A stretch of DNA of 64,000 nucleotides from Gnetum montanum (taxonomy: Eukaryota > Streptophyta > Gnetopsida > Gnetales > Gnetaceae): NCBI GenBank assembly GCA_015680685.1, contig MNCI01017476.1:1353258-1417257 (forward strand). The letters run 5' to 3'. A program made the position numbers and the translations under genes. Below are positions 1 through 11,655 of this stretch, one piece after another (position 1 is the stretch's first letter; each line of letters opens with the position of its first letter). The notes beneath the pieces were generated by a model. The model did no database searches. It had not been told where the DNA came from and worked only from the letters and a program-made list of their open reading frames with translations.

Positions 1-348
1 AAAACTATGAAAGAAAATGATATTAAAAACTTTATTAATAATTTAATTTAGAATAATCAAATAGTTTGGAATCATGCTTTATGGTTCCTTGGATTATCTT
101 TCTTCAATACTTGGTCAAAGACAATCAAATACTACCACCATAGTTAGGACAATTGCCTAATAAAAAGGAGTGGTAGAGTCTCTCCTTTATATCACTTCAT
201 TCAACTACCTATCACTTAACATTATTAACTTTGCAAATCTATCCTAGTATGAATTCTAAGTTTTTGACTTAAACTTAATTCAAATCCCCAAAGGTTCTTT
301 TGAAAGCTATGCCTTATAATTGCATGTCCTTTCATTAAAGATCTTTAA
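1..348. other. AT-rich stretch, no gene seen
   Basis: No reading frame, RNA gene or repeat edge is recognisable here. It lies just beyond the 3' tail of the minus-strand LINE that starts at 349 and is therefore probably the target-site side of that insertion. Confidence 0.5.
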
Positions 349-1250
349 CATCATCACCATCATCATTATCCTAACCTTGTTCTAAATTCTTATCTTAAGA
401 AAATGGGATCAATTATATGAGTTACTTTTTGTAATTTTACTTTATAATGATTTAAATCCTTATTTGGTTGCAATGTCTTTATATCATTTTAAATTATTTT
501 TCTATTTTTTCCAATCTTTATTTCAATGACTTTTTAGGAATATTGATGTAACAACCTTTTTTATAAGCTTATTATTTGATCCTTGAAATGCCAAAACCAT
601 ATAAAATGTCATTCCTATAGCTTATCTAAAATAGAAACCACTTTAAGTCATTCTTTAATATTTGTATTGTGTAATTTATCTCTTATGGTAACATCCAACG
701 TCTATCTAAGAATTTGCATTTTTGTCACATTAATTTGTGGTTCATGCCTCTTTCTTACTACCCAATAATCATTTCCATATAAGATAACAAGAATTATTAT
801 TATGTTATAAAAGTTTTCCTTTAGTTGTATTAAGATTCTTTTATTACGTAGAACACTACTAGCATGTCTTCATTTTGGCCTTCCTACTTTAATGTTATTT
901 TTTATATCTTTATCACTTTTAGTGTCTCATTGAAATATTAGTTTTAAGTAGAATAAATGTTTAATAAAAGGACTTTTCACATTAAATTATTCTATTTTTT
1001 ATTTTTTATTCCTTTATTGAAATTACATTCTATATAATTTGTCTTACTTCTAAAGCATATCTTCACTTTTGCATTTTAGAAGTAATATTTTCTCAAGTCG
1101 TATCTACCAATACATTATCATATAGAAATAACATGTACCAAGGGATCGCATTGTATATTTTATTTTTTAATTCATTCACATCTATATCGTAATTTTTCTA
1201 TAGTTTTCATGATTTTTCACATATCCTTTATTCTTATAGATAGGAAAAAT
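349..1250 (-). pseudogene. RTE-type LINE reverse transcriptase remnant, internally deleted
   Basis: Read on the minus strand this is a decayed RTE-clade non-LTR retrotransposon ORF. Starting near 1245 the residues PIYKNKG, then a diverged NY(R)KI, match the segment just before the RT palm. At about 1180 the reading jumps to NELKNKI...PWYMLF, then DNVLVDTT, which is the end of the palm domain after the family's GLHQGSALSP block. The C-terminal tail follows at about 850-575: LKENFYNI, ILYGNDYWVVRKRH, TKMQILR, RDKLHNTNIKE and FIWFWHFK, matching the family's ...LYG.ECW..., RMLRWM and LRWFGHV motifs. Much of the palm between these blocks is missing and several stops and frameshifts are present. 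A CAT/ATG trinucleotide run at 349-367 sits where RTE elements carry their short-repeat 3' tail. The element cannot be active. Family assignment rests on motif order and is fairly secure. Confidence 0.75.
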
Positions 1251-3944
1251 AATGTTTTTTCTCTAATTGTTAAACATGTCTCTATCATTTAAAATTATGT
1301 TAAATAATTATGTCAACCATGAGACTCCTATCTCTCCTAATGCTTTTCCTATTAAACAAAATTTGTGGATTGGATAAGACATTTACATGCATAGATAATC
1401 GGAAATGCACAATGCAGAAGCAAATGGAGCTGACCTCCAACCATTGATGCTTTGAACTAAACTTGGCATTTGGATTCTTCTTTCACACTATTGCTTTGCA
1501 ACGATGATGTATGCAACCTCTAAGAATCTCTGAAAGGGACTAGGACTATAATCCTGCTATGATTCATGGTGCCTTTGTTATTCTATCAAGAACAAATTTA
1601 TAGGCCGCGGAATTGGTTACCATGAGAAAATAGAAAAAATAAGAGACCTAATGCCAATGTGTAAATGCATTACTAGATATAGAGGCCACCTTGATGCATT
1701 AATGTATGTATAAATGCATAACATATGTTACATTTCAATCTTCTATGGGAATGTTATTTGGTATAAAAACTTTTCCACATTAAAGGTCTTTAACAGCAAT
1801 TACAAAATTTCTTACAACATTTAACAAAGTAACATTCATTAGAAAAAGGTAACACGATAGTTTCAAATCCCAAAAATAATATTAATAATATGAGAATATA
1901 GATTACATTACATGTTAAGTAATGTGAAGTAAAAATCCAAAATAACATAGAAAGAAAAAGCTCACTAGTTTTGAAAATGCTTATTCATATGTATATTTTT
2001 ATTAGTGATTTTAAAAAATTAGAAGAACAAAATTAATGGGTAGTTGAGAAGATGATTTATATCTTGACTATATTTACATCATTTTTAATATTTATTTATA
2101 AACTTACAATAGCAAATGAATTTAAGGTAGGAATAGAAAGTTTCGATGAAGTAGAAACATTTTTAGAAAAGTTACATTCACTAAAAAATAAAGCTACATA
2201 CTCTATTTGGTTAAAGCATGTGTCTTGTGATTTGCAAGTCATAACTTTGATTTTAAGGAATATGTTGATACAAGTGTTAATCTAGGAGTAGCATAGTAAA
2301 AATAAGTTTAAGTTATGATGTCAAGTAGATAGCTAATCATAGAAAATCATTATAAAATCTCACCTACCTTAATGGTTAATGCATAAAGATAAGATGAAGA
2401 TATCATGATGAGTATGTTTCACTTGATCATTACTTCACCACTTAAAGAAAATCTTTCATTCAGAATCTTTTTTATAAGTTATAAGCTACTTATCAATGTT
2501 AATTCTCATCTTTGAATAAACAAAAACTAACAAATTTATAAATCCTTTTAAAAATATATCTTATATTAATCTTTTCTTTAACAGTTTTAAATGTTTTCTT
2601 AGTATGTTCTATATTTATTTACAAGCTCATTGCCCTCTATCTTAGAAATTGTGAATTCTATATTAGAAATTGTAAATTTAGTTATGATTGAAATATCCTT
2701 ATGCTATTGTTTTATCTTTTCTTGATCCTTTTATTTTTTTTCTTTTCAATTTCCCATCTTTTAATTAGTTCTTTTAATTTACTTTTTATTTCAGTTTAAC
2801 TGGTTATTATTCTAAATGATAAAATCTTGGTTGTTTTTGTAAATGATACATTTACTTTTTCTAAAACTAGCCATTATATCTTTCAAAATTAATTTATTCT
2901 TTATTTTTTATACATTAGCTATTTTTATAGTTTTAAAACTAACAACCTACTACATCTCAACTAGCTATTAAATGTAATATTATTTGTTATTTCTAATCAT
3001 TGAGAAATTAATTACAACTCATGATGAATTTAGTTTGAATCACAACATCTTGTAATGAAATAATACATTAGCTATGGATGATGATGGATTTACCATATGA
3101 ACTATCTAAGGCAAAATATCCTTTAATTTCTCTAGTTGTTTTTTTATTATAATTGATATTAGGTTCATTTTTCCTATCCAGAATATTATATGATTTTTTC
3201 TCTTATTAAATAAATATCCTTCAAAATTACAAAAGTTAAAGGAATAAGGATTATAATATGTAATTGGCCAATTCTATATTCCCACTTATTTGTAATAATA
3301 ATGGCTCTTTATAGTTAAGGAAATTGATTTTACCATGAAAAATATTTGATAGAAAAATTGAATATTAGTTATAGGTTAAAATCTTACTTTTAGTGATTAC
3401 TAAGAAAAATGGATTACATAGAAAATGTTTTTCCGGATGCTTTTGTTAAAAAATTCTAAATCTAGCAAGGAATCTTTAAAATGAGTGTTTATTAAACTCA
3501 TATCTTTCATGAAGGAAGAAGATTAATTTGAATCAATTGGGTGTTTTCTCTCATTAATTAAAAATAAAATGGTTTAGAGCTCAATATGGGAGGTGATAGA
3601 ACTCAAAACAATATTTTGAACAATATTTACCCCTAAGAATTAGAGTTATGAATTGAAGTTGTTAGAATTTTATAACTCAATATTTTTCACTAGAATCAAA
3701 CCAACAGCTCAGAGTTATCAAATGAAGTGTTTTGCGGCTAGGCTATCTAATTATTTTTAGAGCTCAATATGGCTTTTATGATAATGATAAAGCTTCTTCC
3801 TGTATTTTATATTGTACATCTTTTTCTTTCTTATTTGGTCACTTAAATTATTTTTAAAATAATTTTTCTTAAACCACCAATGTTAGAGTATTAAATTGAC
3901 CACATGAAAAGGTTTAAAAAATATTTTATGAATAGAAAGATTCT
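1251..3944. other. AT-rich intergenic or anciently decayed DNA
   Basis: I see no supportable gene. The stretch 1380-1650 is less AT-rich than its surroundings but gives no recognisable product on either strand. A 15-base phrase, TTTAGAGCTCAATAT, occurs near 3570 and again near 3758, so part of 3560-3790 may be an old local duplication. Confidence 0.4.
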
Positions 3945-4160
3945 TTTTCATTATCACCATCATCATGCTAACCTCATTCCAAAAAAATGGAGGTAGCTAC
4001 ATATGTTCTCTTTCACCATTCACCTTTATGATAAGCTAAATAATTTGCTATTTTCAATTTTTTCAAATCATGTTTAATCACTTTTCCATGTCTTTTTTGG
4101 TTTTTATTTTGGTGTTTTTCCTAAAATAGTGAGGTAGCAACATTTTTTAATAATGCTTCA
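3945..4160 (-). mobile_element. 3' end of a second RTE-type LINE
   Basis: The order of sequence from 3948 repeats that seen at 349-560: a CAT-rich trinucleotide run, then CTAACCT, then a short AATGG block, a TCACCATT/TTTACTTTATGAT-like block, and a TTTTCCTAAAATAG-like block before AACA(A)TTTT. It is therefore another copy of the untranslated 3' end of the LINE described at 349-1250, in the same orientation. No coding part is left, consistent with the 5' truncation normal for LINE insertions. Confidence 0.55.
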
Positions 4161-4164
4161 CTAC

Positions 4165-4335
4165 CAATCATAGATTACTAACGGTAATGCTAAATAATAT
4201 TTTATCCATAACTTTCCATGGAGAGGGTATTGGTAATAAAAAAATAATATTTTATCCATAACACTCAAAGAGAGAGAGTATCAGTAACACTAAATAATAT
4301 TGTGTTCATAATGCTCTAGGGAGTGCATCTGGCTG
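4165..4335. repeat. Degenerate tandem repeat, about 60 bp, nearly three units
   Basis: A block reading GTAAT(A)CTAAATAATATT, TATCCATAAC and a purine-rich GAGAGGGTAT end occurs three times (near 4180, 4240 and 4290), with the last unit more diverged. No coding potential was seen. Confidence 0.6.
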
Positions 4336-4441
4336 ATGTCTCGTGAGGGTTGTAAGGCCTGTTTTCATTGTGTTTTATTATTATTTTAGGTTTGGGTTGC
4401 ATTTATTTTATTTTTAAATTTAAGAAAACTCATAACAAAAT

Positions 4442-4650
4442 ATCCTCATACATGATTAGAAATGTCTTTGGGTTTTGGGTTTATAAAAAAACATTTTGGG
4501 TTCCACACAACTAATTTTTATTTTTAGGTTGTTTTGGATTCCACACAACTAATTTTTAACAATGATCCTCATAAATGGTTAGAAATGTCTTTGGGTTTTG
4601 GGTTTATATAAAAACAATTTTGGTTCCACACAACTAATTTTTATTCTTAG
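4442..4650. repeat. Direct duplication of about 84 bp, spacing about 122 bp
   Basis: The segments 4442-4526 and 4564-4646 are nearly identical, both running from ATCCTCATA through TGTCTTTGGGTTTTGGG and ending CCACACAACTAATTTTTA. A third partial copy of the ending (CCACACAACTAATTTTTA) sits between them at about 4540-4557. This is a local duplication; no element edges were recognised. Confidence 0.75.
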
Positions 4651-4920
4651 ATTTGGTTTTATTAAAAATGTTTAAAAGTTAAAAAAAAACTCATAACAAA
4701 ATACTTTCTGGTCTACATATATATACAACTCCTACCTTTGTATAAAATTCATAGTAAACATACTTCTATTTCAATTGCTAATAGAAATGGTATTTAGCAA
4801 TTAGATTTGGATAGAAAATAGAATTCAACATCTAGCTACTTAGTTTGAAAAAAAATGAAAAAAATTTAAAATAAAAAAAATATCATTTCAAGAAGTTCAT
4901 TCCTATAAATAGATAACATG

Positions 4921-6948
4921 CTAGGCGATAGAGAGCATAAATTAAATCAAGAAAGACAACAACATTTTGGAGATCAAAGAAAAGAAGCTTGGGAAAGGGG
5001 AGATCCTTTGGAGATTCAAAGAATGGAAGAAGATTACTTATGTCAAAAAAGGTGTAGAGAAGTGAGGTATATAGAAGAAAAATTATTCTAGTTATATATA
5101 AACTTCATTGTATTTCTAGGTTAATAAAGCTAAATATATTATGTTTTTTTATAGAATAATCTTTCAAAGCTAGGAATGGATCACGAATGAGGATGAGGAC
5201 ATGGATGTTCTGATGAGATAAGTAGTATATATCCAATTGATATGGAAGATTTAGTGAATGAACATGATGAAAATATGAAAGAATGCTCTTAACAACCATT
5301 AAATATTCCACAATAGAGATGTAGACAAGGATGTAGACATGGACAAGGATGAGGATGAGAACATAGAGATGAATAAGAAAATCAGTTAGCAATCATTCCC
5401 ATTAATGAAAATGTGTAGGCACCTCCATTGCAACTATACATTCTTTCAAATAGAGGATGGGGTCATGGTCAGATGTCTACACATAATGATGATCTAATGG
5501 TAGAAGATGAATTACTTATAAATCTAGCAAAGGTTAGTGCTATAAAATGAGAATGTGCACAAGGTCTTGAAAGGCAATAGCATTTTAGGATATGAAAAAT
5601 ACAAGCAAAGATGGTAGAAATGTTAGATTTGGTTGCAAGACTTGATTAGGAATGAGCTTGACCAAGATTGTGAATGGAACATCAACAACATAATATTTCA
5701 AATACAATGAATCAATAGATACCTTTTGAATGTATGAACAATCAAGTATCTTATCCAAATCTTCATAAGTCAAATGCACAAACCATGCATGCAATTACAA
5801 TATTTTCAGGTGAGATTACTAATTTCAATGTTTCTCGATCATGTAGTATCTACAATGAAAGTTTTTAAACTATTTCTATGAAACTTGTAAAAAGGCTTGG
5901 TCCAACATGTTCAAGGTGTCTAGAAGAAAAACAAATGAGGATTTTGAATTAGGATGGTGAAGAGATTAAATGGTTTTTTATTGATAATAATAAGGATCTA
6001 GAACCCTAAACATTAATCTTATCAAGACTATCAGAAGTTGAAGAAATGCTTATAGCAGAAATTAACCTTATTTTATAGGTTATGCATGCTATAGGAGGTC
6101 AATTACAATATAAAGGATGTACCATTAGCTTTATGGAAGATGTATTTGAATTTGCATCCATGAGATTCCACTGTTAATACTATGAAGAACTAATCAAATT
6201 GGAACAACCTATAACTTTGTCATAAATAAAAAGCATGTGTATGTTGCCTTATTACACAAGAAACAAAATGATCCATTCTATCAGGATATAGAAATAGATG
6301 AACATGCTTTGGACGATGTTGGTGATACAAGAGATGTTAATGTCTTTGAAAGGATTCATTACATTACATTATCTAAGGAGGATCGCAAGATGAGATTATA
6401 GTTTGATGGTCCTTTGGTTGATTTAAAGGAGGAAAGTATTATTAGACACACATTATCTATACCATCATGCCCAGTTATTCTGGGAAAAGAACTTGATCTG
6501 GTAAGAGCTTGGTTAGAAAATCCAAATGTTGAAAGTTCATATTATGCACAATGGCCAACACTTTTAGAGTCATCCATCAATGATTTCAACACAATTGGAA
6601 TGCTTCCAATGTCATTTTCAACATTGTTTCCACATAGAAAATGTATTTTCCTTACAAGAAGATCCAAAGATGTCATGTTATATGAATATGCTAGACATCT
6701 AATTTGATATAAGGATGGAAGATTTGGATGTCATAAAATATTTAGGCATCAAAAAATATATGTCATTCACATTACTAGATAGCATTGATGTTTTTTAAAT
6801 CTATGAACTAATTACATATTAATTTTATTTTTAGGTATCACATTTATAGCTTGATAACGAAACATCATGCATTGAAATCAATGTCAAGATTCTTCAAAAA
6901 ATATTTCAAAAGCACTATTAACAATCCAAGAATTATCTGAAGGACTAT
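4921..6948 (+). pseudogene. Helitron Rep-helicase, N-terminal part
   Basis: The reading begins with a charged stretch (RQQHFGDQRKEAWERGD) and an arginine/glycine-rich stretch whose CGA codons have mostly become TGA. The conserved N-terminal region follows: CSRCLEEKQM near 5915, a block ending LSEVEEMLIAEI near 6040, and GGQLQYKGCTI near 6100, which match the cysteine motif, the L.E.EEMLI block and the GGQ.GYKG block of plant Helitron proteins. From 6414 to 6707 a clean frame ends with LPMSFSTLFPHRK and SKDVMLYEYARHLI, then YKDGRFGCHK and FR. A possible third intron (about 6745-6834, ending TTATTTTTAG) separates FR from YHIYSLITKHHAL. Several stops and frameshifts make it a pseudogene. It continues after the nested insertion. 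Confidence 0.75.
6944..6948. repeat. Target-site duplication, left copy (ACTAT)
   Basis: These five bases precede the TG end of the minus-strand LTR element. ACTAC at 12963-12967 is the other copy, differing by one transition. Confidence 0.65.
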
Positions 6949-7691
6949 TGATTAGTGGCGAGGTACCGCTACACTCAACCATACGAATATGAGCATTCAT
7001 GCATGATCTGGTCAAGCTCCATGGATAGGCTAGTTGTGGTATCTAGATAGTTACACGTTGATTGCAATTTGCTCTCTTTCCACTTGGACTAGTATTTTCT
7101 TTGTCACGTATGTTTTAGTTTAGAGTGAGGTGTATGATGTGGTCCTAAGCTAGTGCTACTCATAGAGGCAATAGGAAATAACTTTGTTTTAAGCTAATAG
7201 GGAATGGGAGAAGAGAATCTATGCTAGCCTAAGTGCGATGAGCATCCGTCCTTAATCATTTGTACACATCTTGGACCTCATGTACTACTACTTGGATTAC
7301 CAAGCACATGTCTTAGGTACACTACTAGGATACCAAGTAGTCACACTTAAATGCTCATGATTAAGTCATACTAATTCTACATTAACATCATGAAATGTAA
7401 ATGACAAGAAAGTAAATATTAACTAAAGAGAATAGTAAATAACAATTAACAATTAAAGTAATTAAGAGCTAAGTGGATGCTGCAATGATAAAGTAATCTC
7501 GATCTTTATTGTCAGTCATGCACATGTCCAAGCATGTCACACTTAAATAAAGGTTTCGTACAATTACAATCATCAGATTATGGGAATGCACTAGGCAAAG
7601 GATTGAGAGGAACTAAAAATGAACAAAAAGGACTCTATTCTAACACTAACTTACTCTAAAACTTACTGCTTTCCTTTGCACCCAAATGTTG

Positions 7692-7699
7692 TATTTATA
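7692..7699 (-). promoter_or_regulatory. TATA box (TATAAATA) in LTR
   Basis: TATAAATA on the minus strand, at the same place as the TATAAATA of the three related LTRs (21326, 26903, 56156). It probably served as the Pol II promoter of the element. Confidence 0.6.
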
Positions 7700-7764
7700 G
7701 GCTTACATAGGAATCACGATATTTCGTATCCAATATTGTTAGCCAAGCCACGATATTGCGTACT

Positions 7765-7880
7765 TGATATCAAGTGTTTGATATCAAGGGTCTGATGTCA
7801 AGGGTCTGATGTCAAGGGTCTAATGTCAAGGGTCCAACATCAAGTGTTCGATGTCAAGGGTCCGACATCAAGGGTCCGAC
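7765..7880. repeat. 14-bp tandem array, about 8 units, in the LTR
   Basis: Units such as TGATGTCAAGGGTC repeat about eight times with single-base changes. Some units begin with the palindrome GATATC. The array lies upstream of the TATA box when read in the element's own direction, that is, in U3. Confidence 0.85.
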
Positions 7881-8047
7881 TAAATAAGAACTCGTCCTTG
7901 AGTTTAAAAAAATGAGAATGAGTCCAATTGATTACACAATGGATAGGTATGGGATTATTGACTAACTAGGAATTATTCATGCCAGAGTGTGAGATTGAAC
8001 AAAACAAGATTGAGACACAGACACAGACCTACAAAATTTATTGGAAC

Positions 8048-8480
8048 TCATGTGGTTCCTGGTGGTGGTGGCTCCTTCATGGATGCCTTTCCTTTGTCCT
8101 GTGCTCTAGGCTTCTGAGATTGATACCATTGAAGAAGCGCTTGACATTTCTCTTCCTCTATTTGAGTATTATAGTCTATCCATGCTGATGTTCCAATGTT
8201 TGATGGAGTCGGCACTTCCCATGGACATGGTAGCTACAAAAAGACTTGAGTGGCCTTGACATGCCATGTCGTAGATAGCTATCATTCCTATTCATAGGCT
8301 TTGTCCCTGACCTCTCCACCTTTTTGTTGGCTAGATTGTGTAGTAACAGGAGTTCCTTGATGGATGCTGAATGATTGTGCCTCCTACACTACATATTTTG
8401 CATAAGGTCCTTGGCCTCTACCTTCCCTTGGGCATTTAGTTACACCTTGAGTAGGTCCTCATTGTTATCCTCTTTTAGGG
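8048..8480 (-). pseudogene. C-terminal remnant of the family's 3' ORF
   Basis: Minus-strand reading gives PCPWEVPTPSNIGTSAW, an acidic stretch (QIEEEKCQALLQWY), and the ending KEPPPPGTT before a stop. The same order occurs in the 3' ORF of the Athila-like element near 56.5-56.7 kb: PCLWDVPIPTHFGEATW, then an acidic stretch, then EPPPPGTI. This is the strongest evidence that the gag-only element derives from that larger family. The upstream part of the ORF is missing. What the protein did is not known; the complete ORF is described at 56450-59300. Confidence 0.65.
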
Positions 8481-9942
8481 GCCATCTATAATCACACAAA
8501 GATCAATTGTTAGTAAGGTTATTGAAAGAATTTTAGTTATTTCATACCTTACTCATTGCCTTTAATAAATGTTGAATTCTTTGCTTAGTGTGATTTTTGA
8601 GTTAGAAAGTTTTTCAAGGAAGTTGCCCTAAAAGTTTCATGGCAGACCTAATTTGTTTAGGTGACACATAAAAGGACATGTAATGGTTTTGAGGAATTTT
8701 TGATAAAATGATGACAAAGGAAAAAATAGATTTGGCAATGAAGTACTAGGAGGGTATAAAATGATGTGGTGGTGTGCAACAAGTACAAATTACAAAATTC
8801 ACACAAGTGGATCCTCCGAAAAGTAGGTTCCAACCTATAATTCCCTTAAGTAATCAGACCTTAAAATGTTCATAGCCACTAGAAGGGTTAAATGTAATCC
8901 ACACAAGCTCCAAAAAATACATACATGTAGATACCATTGTGATGAGGTATGAATTCAATGCTACATAAGACACGGGTCATAAATACATGAATAGCAAGAT
9001 GGGATGAATCGAAGAAGGGATTGCAGAGATTGGGACATGAGGTAACTGACCCATGGCACAATGGAGCTTGAGTGTAGAGCATGATTAATGTGTCATTAGC
9101 CCATCACTCCAAAATCAAGACCAAGTCCATTCCTCCAGTTAGTGACATCACAGTGTTTCATCCCATGATGGACAACCATAAGAGCATCATGATAGCAAGG
9201 AATACGATCACTTGGCATTTTGTTCAAGGGAGAGTGATTTGGAATTTCTTTGTAGCACATTTATTTTGATATTTTCGTTTCTTTTTTTCTGGCTGCTTTG
9301 ACACACTTTCTTTTTTATTTTTTTTTCTCTTCTCTTTTTCTTTTGATGCATAATCCAAAGAAGCTACCTACCTTCAAGCATGGGTGCATGTCTTTCTAGT
9401 GGGACCCCCCAAAATAGCATTGGATTTATTTATTGAGTGCCTTTATTACTCTTACTTCCATTTTTCATTAGATCTACAAGAATCTTAGTACAACCAGGCT
9501 GCATGATAACTCCTACAGATGTCACCAAAGAGAATCCACAAGTCTCCTTGATGTCACACCTTGGCCATTCTTGCTTAATCCATCCTTCTTCGCTCTGGAC
9601 ATAATGAGCATAAAATTACTTTAAGTTTTAATGATGTCAAGAATATCATTGTACCCAAAGTAGAACCTCTTATTAATAGAATGGGCGAGTGGATGTTGTG
9701 GGCTCGCTGTCTAAATAATTAGCCTCCCGAGACTTGATATCATAGAACAACACCTCAACCAATGAGTTACATGAGTATTTTATTCATAGATGAGATTACC
9801 CATAAAAAGAGAAAAAGATAAAATAATAAATAAAAAGATGAACCAACCAATAAAAGGATAAAACAAAAAATTGAAAGATGAAAAACTGGAAAAAAAAATT
9901 GTAAAATTAAAGAAAAGGAAAAACATTTATTAATTCTATTTA
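8481..9942 (-). other. Untranslated 3' region of the gag-only element
   Basis: No coding sequence recognised. Short blocks are colinear with the Athila-like element at 59.3-61.1 kb: GCCATCTATAATCA (8488 and 59300), a GGTGCATGTCTTT block (near 9383 and 60603), and GATGGGCGA(A/G)TGG versus AATGGGCGAGTGG (61047 and 9680). This marks it as family sequence rather than unrelated DNA. Confidence 0.55.
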
Positions 9943-11655
9943 TTAGAATGGGGGATATCCCCCATAACTAAAATTTTTATCATAGTGAGAATTAATAAAT
10001 GGAAGGGTTGGATCCATGCATTTGGAAAATATTAGGGCTTGATCATATCCAAACCACTGGGTGTCTTTTGATGTCGTGGTTAGAATGTACCCAAATTGGG
10101 GTGCACACACTATATTAAAGTTGACATAATAGGGCAAGTTAGAAGATGAGTTTAATTGATATGGATTTGACCCACTATGCACCCTTGACCATAAGATGGT
10201 ATACAAGGATCTATATGTCTCCCTACATGGCTATATTCATTGGGCTGCATAGTTGTTGGAGTGTTGATTGGTGGCCCGGATAAGGTAAGACAAGGCATTG
10301 AGTTCAAGGAGGATGATGCACCATAGTGTTGAACTTGTGCTGAGTTAGAGGATGCAGTGGTCTCAAAACTGTGATATCCCTTTTTATGATAACGTCTAAA
10401 GAAGGGATGCCTTTGATGTTGTGGAGGATTTCCACTACTATTGATAGTAGTAGAACAAGTAACATTCGTGGGTTGATGCTGTGGTGCAAACATTTCTAGT
10501 ACTATTGGTGGCAATGTAGAAGGAAATGTAGGATGAGAATATTGAATTTGAGAAGAAGTGTAAGTCACATGAGGTGGTGATTTTGTTGGAGAGATTGTGG
10601 GTTGATAGTACTTAGGAGAATGATAATAATGTGGTGAGATAGAGGATGTTGACTCAATTGGGAAAATAGGATTTTGAACTTGATAAGTGCTTAGGTTTGA
10701 ATGATATGAAGGGTGTGACCAGTTTGGGGTGGCCTCCCCCACAACTGGGATTGTTGCCATTCTGATTGAACATAGTATTTTTGTATGAACTTTGGATGTA
10801 ACATTCTTCCCCAATGCTCATGTAAATGTGACAAAAATGGGCATTGGCCTTTGGAGTGATCATACAGGAAAATGTTACATTGATACGTATGATTAGCAAT
10901 TGAGTTCTTATTCTCTTCAACCCTTCTTTCTAATTGTCTAAGGATGTTCTTTCCTACTTCTTGGTTCATCATGGTTCTACTTCTAATAATGTTGACATAT
11001 TCTCCACATTTTTCATGTATCAATTCTATCATCTTATTGATCTTTGGCTCCATTTCATCTAGTGATTGTAGTATTGACAAAGATGATTCCACCTCCTTGA
11101 AGTGAGTTGATTTCTCCTCTTCATGATCATGGACCTTTTCTAATTCAATATTTTGGTCCCATTTAGAGCTTTCAACATTCTCCCATTTAGCCATTTCTCC
11201 TTCTTCTTTTTCTATTCGCTTAATAAGCTGTTGGAATTTATTGGTTCGTAGCTCATATAGTTGACTTGGGACATACATCCCTAAGGTCTCCCTTGTCTCA
11301 TTGTAAAGCCCATCCATGATGTGGTACATTAGCCTTTCCTCAGAAAACCCATGGCCTGGGCATTTTTTTAACAATGCATAATATCTTTCTAAGGCCATGT
11401 ACAAGGGCTCATGTTGTGCTTGTTTCCACTCTTACATTTGTTTCCTCAAGGCTGACACTCTTGCATAAGTTTGATATCTTTCAATGAAGAGTTCTATCAT
11501 TGTCATCCAATGTCAAATTGATTTTGGTTTTAAAGAACTATACCATACTTTTTCTTGGCCAACGAGTGTCGTAGGGAAGAGCTTAAGTTTTTTCCATCCA
11601 TTATCAATATTTTTCCATATAGAGGCATCATGGAAGGCTTGTAAATGATGTTGCA
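9943..11655 (-). pseudogene. Retrotransposon gag polyprotein, broken
   Basis: Capsid-like gag of a Ty3/gypsy element. Near 11640 the reading is QHHLQAFHDASIWKNI, then KLKLFPTTL and VWYSSL, matching the HLQAF...LFP.SL.G.A..W(F/Y) core of the retrotransposon gag family. After a stop and frameshift the frame from 11404 runs RYYALLKKCPGHGFS, MDGLYNETRETLG, and then a charged, partly coiled region. A second domain follows: CNIFLYDHSKGQCPF and HLHEH, then a Pro/Tyr/Ser/Gln-rich low-complexity tail with PPQHQRHPFF (10814-10152), and a possible end near 9943. No CCHC zinc knuckle was seen, although QHQRHPFF and CNIFLYDH recur in the sister copy (22.8-24.5 kb). Frameshifts and the gap make it a pseudogene; the start is inside the gap. 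Confidence 0.8.

Larger units (their letters stand above)
6949..7885 (-). repeat. 3' LTR of the gag-only element
   Basis: Homologous to 12358-12962 for most of its length and, at its ends, to the LTRs at 21199-22085, 26825-27662 and 55366-56227. The outer end reads TGATTAGTGGCGAGGTACC, against TGATGAGCAATGAGGTACC in the Athila-like copy. The boundary on the internal side is approximate because the tandem array at 7765-7880 has replaced the normal LTR start. Confidence 0.8.

Noticed and set aside
2052-2285. 77-codon open frame beginning with a hydrophobic helix
   Set aside because: AT-rich context, no recognisable motif, no conserved neighbour; length is within chance for this composition.
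7765-7880. Array of short repeats as a CRISPR or operator array
   Set aside because: Contiguous 14-bp units without spacers, inside an LTR.
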